Assembly (NCBI GenBank): GCA_016210935.1
Contig: JACQTH010000655.1
Span: forward strand, 1-6,093
DNA from: Acidobacteriota bacterium
GTDB lineage: Bacteria > Acidobacteriota > Vicinamibacteria > Vicinamibacterales > JACQTH01
DNA length: 6,093 bases
Direction: 5' to 3'
Part shown: one piece after another, positions 1 to 5,081 of the stretch
Position numbering within the stretch: position 1 is the first letter of the stretch
Layout: each line of letters opens with the position of its first letter
Position numbers and translations under genes: made by a program
Notes under the pieces: generated by a model
Database searches by the model: none
The model's input: the letters and a program-made list of their open reading frames with translations, nothing else
What the model was told of the DNA's origin: nothing

Positions 1-1848
1 ACCAAGGGCTTTCGCGACGTGCTCGAGATCGGCACGCTGCGCATGCCGCGCCTGTACGATATCGGCTGGATGAAGCCGGTGCCGCTCGTCGAGCGCTACC
101 TGCGCCAGGTGGTCGACGAGCGCATCGACGCCGCGGGCGTGGTCCAGCGCTCGCTCGATCCTGCGGACGCCGAGCGCGCAGTGGACGCGCTGCTCGCCGA
201 GAAGGTCGATGCGATCGCGGTGTGCCTGCTTCACTCGTTTACCAACCCGGTGCACGAGCTGATGATCGGAGACATCATCCGCAGGAAGGCCCCAGGCCTG
301 GCCTGTTCGATCTCTTGCGAGGTGCTGCCGGAGATCAAGGAATACGAGCGCACATCGACCACGGTCGTGAACGCGTACGTGATGCCGATCGTCGCTCACT
401 ACCTCAGGGCGCTTCGCATGGGCCTCGACGTAAAGGGCGTGCGCGCGCGGCTGCTCCTGATGCAGTCGAACGGCGGCCTCACCACCGACACAGCGGCTGC
501 CAAGCGGCCGATGAACATTATCGAGTCGGGGCCCGCGGGCGGCGTCATCGGTGCGCAGGCGCTGGCGCACGCCAAGCACCTGCCAAAGATCATCACCTTC
601 GACATGGGCGGCACAACCGCCAAAGCCTCGATCGTCGAAGACGGCGAAACGACGCGCGCGGCCGCGTATTCGGTCGGCGCCGGCGTCTTGACCGGCTCGC
701 GCCTACCCAGCGGCGCCGGCTACACGCTGAAGGTCCCCGCGATCGACCTCGCCGAGGTTGGCGCGGGCGGCGGCTCGTATGTCTGGATCGACACCGGTGG
801 CGCACTTCAAATTGGCCCCGAGAGCGCGGGCGCCGCGCCCGGCCCGGTCTGCTACGACAAGGGCGGTGCGGTGCCGACGGTCACCGACGCGAATGTGCTG
901 CTCGGCTACCTCAATCCAAAGAACCTCGTCGGCGGCGCGCTCCTGCTCAACGCAGACAAAGCGCGGCGCGTGTTTGCGGAGCGCATCGCGCGGCCCCTGA
1001 GCATGACAGTCGAGCAGGCAGCCTATGGTGCTCACCAGATCGCCGCCTCGAACATGATGCGCGCGATCCGCGCCGTGTCGACCGAGCGCGGGCGCGACCC
1101 GCGTGAGTTTGCGCTATTCGCCTTCGGTGGCAACGGACCGTTATTCGCTTGCGGAATCGCCGGCGCGCTCGGCATGAGCCGCGTGGTCGTGCCGCCCTCG
1201 GCCGGCTTGTTTTCCTCGTTCGGCCTGCTCTATGCCGAGGTGGAGCACCACTACGCACGCACGTTCCGGCGGCTGCTGCGCAAGGCCGACCTGGGCGAGA
1301 TCCAGCGCGCGTGGGACACGCTAGCACGGCAGGCGCTCGAGCAGCTCGCGGTGGAAGGATTCGCCGGAGAGCGAGCGCGCTTGCGCCGCTCCGCGGCGCT
1401 GCACTACCAGGGCCAGACGCATGAGCTCACCGTGCCCATGACCGACGGCCCGCTCGACGCGAAGATGGTCGCCCATCTGGAGGAAGCTTACGGCCGGGAG
1501 CACGAGCGGACCTACGGCCACCGCGCGGGTCCCGAGGAGCCGGTCGAGCTGGTATCGATCCAGGTTGTCGGACAGGGCATCCGCCCCGGAGCGAGCGTTC
1601 CCGAGCGCGTGCGCTCGAGCCGCCCCGAGCCTGAACCTCCGCCGCCGCGGCTGGCCTGGTTCGGCCAGGCGCACGGCTGGGTCGAGACGCCGATCCTGCG
1701 ACGCTCTGACCTGTCCACACTGCGCGTCGGCCCACTGATCGTCGAGGAGTACGACGCAACCTGCGTAGTTCCGCCCGCCGCGAGCGCGGCCCTCGACACC
1801 GGCGCCAATATCGTGATCGAGCGGGTCGCCGGCAGCGCATGGCAGTAG
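1..1848 (+). CDS. Hydantoinase/5-oxoprolinase family protein, HyuA-type subunit (5' truncated)
   Basis: The reading frame is open from base 1 and begins mid-protein at TKGFRDVLEIG, a motif normally about 80-90 residues into HyuA proteins. The N-terminal ATP-binding part and the true start therefore lie outside the window. 615 residues are visible, against roughly 680-700 in the family. Counting from the first codon, I see SGPAGG at about residue 176, the ASKHA-like phosphate-binding motif DMGGTTAK at 201, the family hallmark GAGGGS followed by ESAGAAPGPVCY and TVTDAN, FGGNGP, and a C-terminal GPLIVEEYDAT segment near 577. The family performs ATP-dependent opening of cyclic amides (hydantoins, 5-oxoproline) or, in acetone/acetophenone carboxylase relatives, substrate activation, usually with a HyuB partner. 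No hyuB follows, so it would have to be upstream. It ends in TAG. The family call is firm; the substrate is unknown. Confidence 0.93.
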   Translation, partial: TKGFRDVLEIGTLRMPRLYDIGWMKPVPLVERYLRQVVDERIDAAGVVQRSLDPADAERAVDALLAEKVDAIAVCLLHSFTNPVHELMIGDIIRRKAPGLACSISCEVLPEIKEYERTSTTVVNAYVMPIVAHYLRALRMGLDVKGVRARLLLMQSNGGLTTDTAAAKRPMNIIESGPAGGVIGAQALAHAKHLPKIITFDMGGTTAKASIVEDGETTRAAAYSVGAGVLTGSRLPSGAGYTLKVPAIDLAEVGAGGGSYVWIDTGGALQIGPESAGAAPGPVCYDKGGAVPTVTDANVLLGYLNPKNLVGGALLLNADKARRVFAERIARPLSMTVEQAAYGAHQIAASNMMRAIRAVSTERGRDPREFALFAFGGNGPLFACGIAGALGMSRVVVPPSAGLFSSFGLLYAEVEHHYARTFRRLLRKADLGEIQRAWDTLARQALEQLAVEGFAGERARLRRSAALHYQGQTHELTVPMTDGPLDAKMVAHLEEAYGREHERTYGHRAGPEEPVELVSIQVVGQGIRPGASVPERVRSSRPEPEPPPPRLAWFGQAHGWVETPILRRSDLSTLRVGPLIVEEYDATCVVPPAASAALDTGANIVIERVAGSAWQ

Positions 1849-1889
1849 CCTGCACGCAAGCCCCGCTGGTGGGTCTCGATCGAACCCTC

Positions 1890-1895
1890 TATACT
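1890..1895 (+). promoter_or_regulatory. Possible -10 box (TATACT) upstream of the aminotransferase gene
   Basis: TATACT matches the sigma70 -10 consensus at five of six bases and lies 32 bases before the ATG at 1928. No convincing -35 element is found 16-18 bases upstream; the best is CTGGTG-like. The 79-base gap to the preceding gene holds no terminator that I can see, so read-through from the hyuA-type gene is also possible. Confidence 0.3.
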
Positions 1896-1927
1896 TCCGC
1901 CGTCGTTGATCCCGAGGTGTTGCGCCC

Positions 1928-3301
1928 ATGATCGAAGACATGTATCGCGTCCGCACGCCGAATTCGGCAAAGCTGTACGCCGAGGCCTGCCGCGTGCTGC
2001 CCGCCGGCCTCACTCACGACTCGAGGGCCTTGTCGCCGTATCCGATCTACGTTTCGCGCGCAGAGGGGCCGCGCAAGTGGGACGTGGATGGCAACGAGTA
2101 CGTCGACTACTACGGCGGCCACGGAGCGCTGCTTTTGGGACATTGCCATCCGAGGGTTGTCGAGGCTATCCGGGACCAAGCGGCGCTCGGCACCCATCCG
2201 GGCGCCGCGCACGAACTTGAGGTGCGCTGGGGGCGGCTCGTGCAGCGGCTCGTTCCGTCAGCAGAACGCGTGCGCTTTACCAACTCGGGCAGCGAGGCCT
2301 CGCACCTCGCGCTGCGGCTCGCGCGCGCGTACACGGGCAAGTCCAAGATTGTGCGCTTCGTCGGTCACTTCCACGGCTGGCACGACCAAGTGGCCTCCGG
2401 CTCGATGTCGCACTTCGATGGTTCGGTGCCTGCCGGAATCCCGGCGTCGCTCGCCGCAGAATCGATCTTGCTGCCCGCCGACGACCCTGCCGCCGCTGTC
2501 CAGACGCTGCAGGCGCGCGACGACATCGCCGCGGTGATCCTCGAGCCCTCGGGGGCTTCCTGGGGCCAAGTGCCGCTGCCCCCCGGCTTCCTCGCTGCGC
2601 TGCGCGGAGCAACGCATCGGCACGGCGCACTCCTTGTCTTCGACGAGGTGATCACAGGCTTTCGCTGGGCGCCCGGTGGCGCACAGGCGCGCTACGGCAT
2701 CCTTCCGGACCTCACTGTGCTCGCCAAGATCCTCGCCGGAGGGCTCCCCGGGGGCGCGGTCGCCGGTGCCAAGGAGATCCTTGATCAGCTCGACCCCGTC
2801 GCCGCAAGAGCCGCCGGGCACGAGAAGATCGGCCACCAAGGCACCTTCAACGCCAACCCGCTGTGCGCGGCCGCTGCGGTCGCTACCCTCTCGATCGTAG
2901 GGAACAGCGACGCCTGCGCGCGCGCCGAAGCGACAACGCAGCATTTGCGCGAAGGCTTGCGCGGCATCCTCGTCGAGGAAGACGTGCCCTGGAGCGTCTA
3001 CGGCGAGGCGTCCGGATTTGTCATCTTCCCGAATCCGGAGCGCCTGCCGCTCGACCCGGCGAGCTTCGATCCGCTGCGCCTTGGCTTCAAGGGGCTGAAG
3101 GGCTCGCGCGACCCGGAACTCGTCAACCGTCTGCGCATCGCGATGCTCGCGCGCGGCGTCGATCTCAACGGCGCGCCCGGCGGGCTCGTGTCCGCGGCGC
3201 ATGGCCCGCGTGAAGTCGCACAGACACTGGAAGCGTTCCGCGATGCGCTGCGCGCCCTAAAAGTCGCGGGCGCGATGCGCGCGGCCGTGTCGGCCGCGTA
3301 G
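1928..3301 (+). CDS. Class III aminotransferase, glutamate-1-semialdehyde 2,1-aminomutase-like
   Basis: This is a complete 457-residue PLP-dependent fold-type I enzyme. The ATG at 1928 is preceded by GAGGTG at 1913-1918, a plausible ribosome site with 9-base spacing. Landmarks are NSGSEAS at residues 119-125 (cofactor phosphate region), GHFHGWHD with Phe148 in the cofactor-stacking position, FDEVITGFR with Asp239 expected to contact the pyridine nitrogen, the presumed Schiff-base lysine K267 in LAKILAGGLPGG, and GTFNANPLCAAAA closing the active site. The closest named family is HemL (about 430 residues), but the diverged C-terminal half and extra length fit better the broad group annotated as aspartate aminotransferase family or GSA-aminomutase-like proteins, whose substrates are mostly unknown. 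I do not assign it to heme synthesis. Its position after a HyuA-type gene suggests amino-acid or amide catabolism, which is inference. Confidence 0.92.
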   Translation: MIEDMYRVRTPNSAKLYAEACRVLPAGLTHDSRALSPYPIYVSRAEGPRKWDVDGNEYVDYYGGHGALLLGHCHPRVVEAIRDQAALGTHPGAAHELEVRWGRLVQRLVPSAERVRFTNSGSEASHLALRLARAYTGKSKIVRFVGHFHGWHDQVASGSMSHFDGSVPAGIPASLAAESILLPADDPAAAVQTLQARDDIAAVILEPSGASWGQVPLPPGFLAALRGATHRHGALLVFDEVITGFRWAPGGAQARYGILPDLTVLAKILAGGLPGGAVAGAKEILDQLDPVAARAAGHEKIGHQGTFNANPLCAAAAVATLSIVGNSDACARAEATTQHLREGLRGILVEEDVPWSVYGEASGFVIFPNPERLPLDPASFDPLRLGFKGLKGSRDPELVNRLRIAMLARGVDLNGAPGGLVSAAHGPREVAQTLEAFRDALRALKVAGAMRAAVSAA

Positions 3302-3308
3302 GCGGCTT

Positions 3309-3344
3309 CGTCGCGGGCGTACCGCGGCGACGGCCGGCGGTTTT
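3309..3344 (+). terminator. Weak candidate terminator after the aminotransferase gene
   Basis: Just past the TAG, CGTC-GCGG (3309-3316) can pair with CCGC-GGC-GACG (3322-3332) across a five-base loop, with a three-base bulge. A short GC-rich spacer and then TTTT at 3341-3344 follow. The stem is imperfect and the T-tract short and displaced, so this is only a possible rightward transcription stop. Confidence 0.25.
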
Positions 3345-3359
3345 GTATCCCAGCGCGGC

Positions 3360-3381
3360 GCCGGGAACCCCGCCTCCCGGC
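3360..3381. terminator. Stem-loop at the convergent gene junction
   Basis: GCCGGGA (3360-3366) and TCCCGGC (3375-3381) form a perfect seven-base-pair stem with an eight-base loop. It sits seven bases beyond the stop codon of the leftward gene and 58 bases beyond the end of the rightward one, so it could slow transcription from both directions. Neither strand shows a T-tract directly after the stem, so it is not a canonical intrinsic terminator. Confidence 0.4.
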
Positions 3382-3387
3382 ATCTGC

Positions 3388-4380
3388 TCAGATCTTCGAC
3401 AAATCCAAAGTGGAATGCGCGAACAGCTCCTCGGGTGCCACCGTGCGCACGGACAGGCCTTGCTCATGGTGATAGCGCGAAAACGCCTCGAGGGTCTTAA
3501 GATTCTCTTCCAGGCCGTACGGCCAGAAATCCTCGCCCATCACCCGGCGCGTCTCATTGTAATGGTCGATCGCCCAGGGCAGGGTTGCCGCCAGTTGCCC
3601 TATGTCGTTCAACTCCGTGAGGGCAATGTTCTTGGCGGCCAGGAAAGCTTTATAGACGTTTACCGGCAACCATGGGAACTGCTCGACCAAGGTCTTGCGG
3701 ATGCCTATAAGATGCATGATAGGGAAGAAGCCCGTGCGTCGGAAATAATCCTGCTCCACTGTCTTGAAGTCGGGATACAGTCGCCCGACGTTCGATACCC
3801 CCCGATCGAAGCAAGACGGCGCGCGCGCGGAGAGCATCGCATCGATCTCCCCCTTCTCGAGCATGCCGGATAGCGTCTTGTCATCGGGAACCTGCTGCAG
3901 GTCGATGCCCGGGGGCAGCTTGATCGGGGAGCGCTCGTCGCGACCCGGTTGCTCTATGCCGCCGCGACGCCAGTGGATCTCCTCGGGCCCGATGCCAAAG
4001 TCATCTTTGAGCATGCCGCGGATCCAGACGTTCGCGGTGATCTGGTACTCGGGGACGCCGACCGTCCGACCGCGCAAATCCTCCGGCGTGTTTATGCCTC
4101 GATCCGTGCGAATGTAGATGCCGGAATGACGGAACACGCGCGATACAAACGCGGGAATGCCGATATACGCATTTCCCCCGCGTGACACCGTCACCGCGTA
4201 ACTCGACAGCGAAAGCTCGGCTACGTCGAATTCCTGGAACTTGATCGCCCGGTGAAAGCACTCTTCCGCGTCGAGCGCGAGCGGCACGACATCGCAGCCT
4301 TCGATCGGCGCGCGTCCGGAAAATATGGCCTTGGTGCGATCATAATCCTTCACTGCTAGCGTAAGCGGAACCTTGCGCAT
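3388..4380 (-). CDS. 4,5-dihydroxyphthalate decarboxylase-like protein (substrate-binding-protein-like fold)
   Basis: This 330-residue protein reads leftward. I place the start at 4380 (MRKVPLTLAV) rather than at the in-frame ATG at 4419, because a GGGAGG ribosome site lies 11 bases before 4380 and the resulting N-terminus matches the family. Recognisable family segments are KDYDRTKAIFSG at residues 11-22, FDVAELSLSSY at 51-61, IPAFVSRVFRHS at 75-86, GVPEYQITANVWIRGML at 108-124, WRRGG near 137, and MGEDFWPYG at 281-289 with RYHHEQGL at 302-309. The namesake family decarboxylates 4,5-dihydroxyphthalate to protocatechuate, and distant relatives are solute-binding proteins of the NMT1/SsuA type. 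There is no signal peptide, so a cytoplasmic enzyme or sensor is likelier than a periplasmic binder. The divergent UbiD gene next door supports an aromatic-acid role by context only. Family certain; substrate not. Confidence 0.85.
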   Translation of the reverse strand: MRKVPLTLAVKDYDRTKAIFSGRAPIEGCDVVPLALDAEECFHRAIKFQEFDVAELSLSSYAVTVSRGGNAYIGIPAFVSRVFRHSGIYIRTDRGINTPEDLRGRTVGVPEYQITANVWIRGMLKDDFGIGPEEIHWRRGGIEQPGRDERSPIKLPPGIDLQQVPDDKTLSGMLEKGEIDAMLSARAPSCFDRGVSNVGRLYPDFKTVEQDYFRRTGFFPIMHLIGIRKTLVEQFPWLPVNVYKAFLAAKNIALTELNDIGQLAATLPWAIDHYNETRRVMGEDFWPYGLEENLKTLEAFSRYHHEQGLSVRTVAPEELFAHSTLDLSKI

Positions 4381-4391
4381 GATTTCTCTGT

Positions 4392-4397
4392 CCTCCC
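4392..4397 (-). promoter_or_regulatory. Ribosome binding site deciding the start at 4380
   Basis: On the minus strand this reads GGGAGG, 11 bases upstream of the ATG at 4380-4378. The alternative ATG at 4419 would make this site coding and add 13 charged residues not expected in the family. Confidence 0.7.
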
Positions 4398-4407
4398 GTT
4401 CAATTGT

Positions 4408-4422
4408 GCGATGCGGCATCGC
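4408..4422. repeat. 15-base inverted repeat GCGATGC-G-GCATCGC
   Basis: A perfect seven-base dyad around a single central base, centred 35 bases before the start codon of the leftward gene. Its position in the promoter or 5' untranslated region fits an operator for a dimeric repressor. It could also fold in RNA only poorly, since a one-base loop is too tight, which favours a DNA-level site. Confidence 0.45.
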
Positions 4423-4484
4423 GTACCGCGCTGCTGAAGATTGCTTTCTGGCGAAAGATGCGCTGAAACGCCCTCAAGCCCAAG

Positions 4485-4515
4485 TTGACGCCAATAGCGT
4501 TGCCCTGTATATACT
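4485..4515 (+). promoter_or_regulatory. Sigma70-type promoter for the small-protein/UbiD operon
   Basis: TTGACG at 4485-4490 matches the -35 consensus at five of six bases. The -10 can be read as TATATA at 4508-4513 with the ideal 17-base spacer, or as TATACT at 4510-4515 with 19. Transcription would start near 4520, giving a leader of about 195 bases before the ATG at 4716. The -35 element is overlapped by the first of two dyad repeats, as expected for a repressible promoter. Confidence 0.6.
4486..4501. promoter_or_regulatory. Putative operator copy 1 (TGACGCC-AATA-GCGTT)
   Basis: This 16-base element contains the dyad ACGC-N5-GCGT and overlaps the -35 box and spacer of the rightward promoter. 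It is repeated in the same orientation at 4572-4587 with 14 of 16 bases identical. A dimeric regulator bound here would block RNA polymerase. The regulator itself is not in the window. Confidence 0.45.
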
Positions 4516-4571
4516 AACGGTGAATTCCTGGAGGGGGGGCCATCCGCAGACTTGAACTCGTGAACGCGATG

Positions 4572-4587
4572 TGACGCCCATTGCGTT
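4572..4587. promoter_or_regulatory. Putative operator copy 2 (TGACGCC-CATT-GCGTT)
   Basis: This is the second copy of the dyad repeat at 4486-4501, 86 bases downstream, close to eight helical turns, and inside the predicted transcribed leader. The differences fall only in the four-base centre, so both arms are preserved. A downstream auxiliary operator is the simplest reading. Confidence 0.4.
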
Positions 4588-4700
4588 TCAACAAGAGATC
4601 GCGCGCTCCGGAGAGTCCCGCGTTTGTGGGCTGCCCATATCCGGCCCGGCCTTCGTGTGACTCACTCGAGCCTGAACATACCCTAACGTGCAATCTATCG

Positions 4701-4707
4701 AGGAGGT
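4701..4707 (+). promoter_or_regulatory. Consensus ribosome binding site (AGGAGGT)
   Basis: A seven-base perfect match to the anti-16S core, eight bases before the ATG at 4716. It is the main evidence that the short downstream frame is a real, well-translated gene. Confidence 0.8.
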
Positions 4708-4715
4708 AAGAGGCG

Positions 4716-4973
4716 ATGGCAACATATGAACTTTTTGTCGTCAAGGACTTGGGTGAGCTTAAGCAGGATGAGGAAACCATTGTCGAGGTGAGGAACATGG
4801 CGACCGTGGAAACAAGGAGGGTAAGGGCCATTCTCAGCAGTTCGCCAAAAAAAATGCCCGACGCTGATACATTATGGATCAGGTGGCAAAGGGGCTACAA
4901 GCATCCTGACCCGTGGGCAATCAGAATAATAGAAGACCTGGGTTCGCTAACCGAATCGCTAGTGGAAACCTGA
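4716..4973 (+). CDS. 85-residue small protein upstream of ubiD; possible phenylphosphate carboxylase gamma-type subunit
   Basis: A soluble protein of about 10 kDa with no signal peptide, no membrane segment and no cysteine. It starts MATYELFVVKDLGEL, has a basic middle (ETRRVRAIL, SSSPKKMP) and an aromatic-rich stretch, LWIRWQRGYKHPDPWAIRII, near residues 55-74. The perfect ribosome site and its place 108 bases before a UbiD gene indicate a real gene in the same operon. UbiD-type enzymes sometimes have a small partner. The zinc-ribbon D subunit of phenolic acid decarboxylases is excluded by the lack of cysteines. The roughly 10 kDa gamma subunit of phenylphosphate carboxylase fits in size, position and, from memory, the W-R-x-G-x-x-H-P pattern, but I cannot verify this. 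All seven arginines use AGG or AGA, unlike the GC-rich genes to the left, which suggests acquisition. Gene reality is likely; function is tentative. Confidence 0.75.
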   Translation: MATYELFVVKDLGELKQDEETIVEVRNMATVETRRVRAILSSSPKKMPDADTLWIRWQRGYKHPDPWAIRIIEDLGSLTESLVET

Positions 4974-5025
4974 GAACATGGAACCGCCGTTCCTGAATCA
5001 TTGAAATCGCTAGAGGTGTCCATCA

Positions 5026-5037
5026 AACAATATTGTT
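5026..5037. repeat. 12-base perfect palindrome AACAATATTGTT
   Basis: A gapless AT-rich palindrome in the 108-base gap between the small gene and ubiD, 44 bases before the ubiD start. There is no recognisable promoter here (TTGAAA at 5001 has no suitable -10), so it may be a weak RNA hairpin, a protein site or chance. Confidence 0.3.
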
Positions 5038-5070
5038 GAGAACTGTTTTGTCTTCCGACGAGAACCAGCA

Positions 5071-5076
5071 AAGGAG
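5071..5076 (+). promoter_or_regulatory. Ribosome binding site of ubiD (AAGGAG)
   Basis: AAGGAG lies five bases before the ATG at 5082 and selects that start over the in-frame ATG seven codons later. Confidence 0.75.
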
Positions 5077-5081
5077 AAGAA

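Larger units (their letters stand above)
4381..4715. other. Divergent intergenic regulatory region
   Basis: These 335 bases separate the leftward dihydroxyphthalate-decarboxylase-like gene from the rightward small-protein/UbiD pair. No convincing gene is present. They contain, left to right, a ribosome site and a 15-base inverted repeat serving the left gene, a rightward sigma70-like promoter, two copies of an ACGC-N5-GCGT repeat 86 bases apart, a run of seven G at 4533-4539, and an untranslated leader of about 195 bases ending in a consensus ribosome site. I find no good minus-strand -10/-35 pair for the leftward gene. Base composition changes from GC-rich to near-neutral around here. Confidence 0.75.

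Noticed and set aside
222..1106. 294-residue + frame inside the HyuA-type gene
   Set aside because: Out-of-frame shadow, highly Arg/Gly/His-rich. The other frame carries all the HyuA motifs.
1871..1887. Possible hairpin in the gap after the HyuA-type gene
   Set aside because: Only four outer pairs form, with mismatches inside and no T-run. Not a terminator.
1321..2013. 230-residue minus-strand frame crossing the HyuA and aminotransferase genes
   Set aside because: It overlaps two firmly supported genes and the gap between them, and its low-complexity translation resembles no family.
2258..3202. 314-residue open frame on the minus strand, antisense to the aminotransferase gene
   Set aside because: A by-product of high GC third positions opposite a well-supported gene. 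The translation is rich in Arg, Gly and Ala with no recognisable domain, and no ribosome site is evident.
3343..3873. 176-residue + frame opposite the leftward gene
   Set aside because: Antisense shadow. The minus strand carries continuous family motifs and a good ribosome site.
4373..4555. 60-residue + frame in the divergent intergenic region
   Set aside because: No ribosome site, starts inside the opposite gene and runs through the predicted promoter. It encodes nothing recognisable.
4541..4566. T-loop-like sequence TTCAAGT on the minus strand, considered as a tRNA remnant or attachment site at the composition boundary
   Set aside because: The flanking bases form only about two pairs instead of a five-base-pair T stem, and no acceptor or anticodon arm could be found.
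5001..5034. TTGAAA as a -35 of an internal ubiD promoter
   Set aside because: The bases 17 positions downstream (CAAACA) do not resemble a -10 box, and AATATT is too far away.
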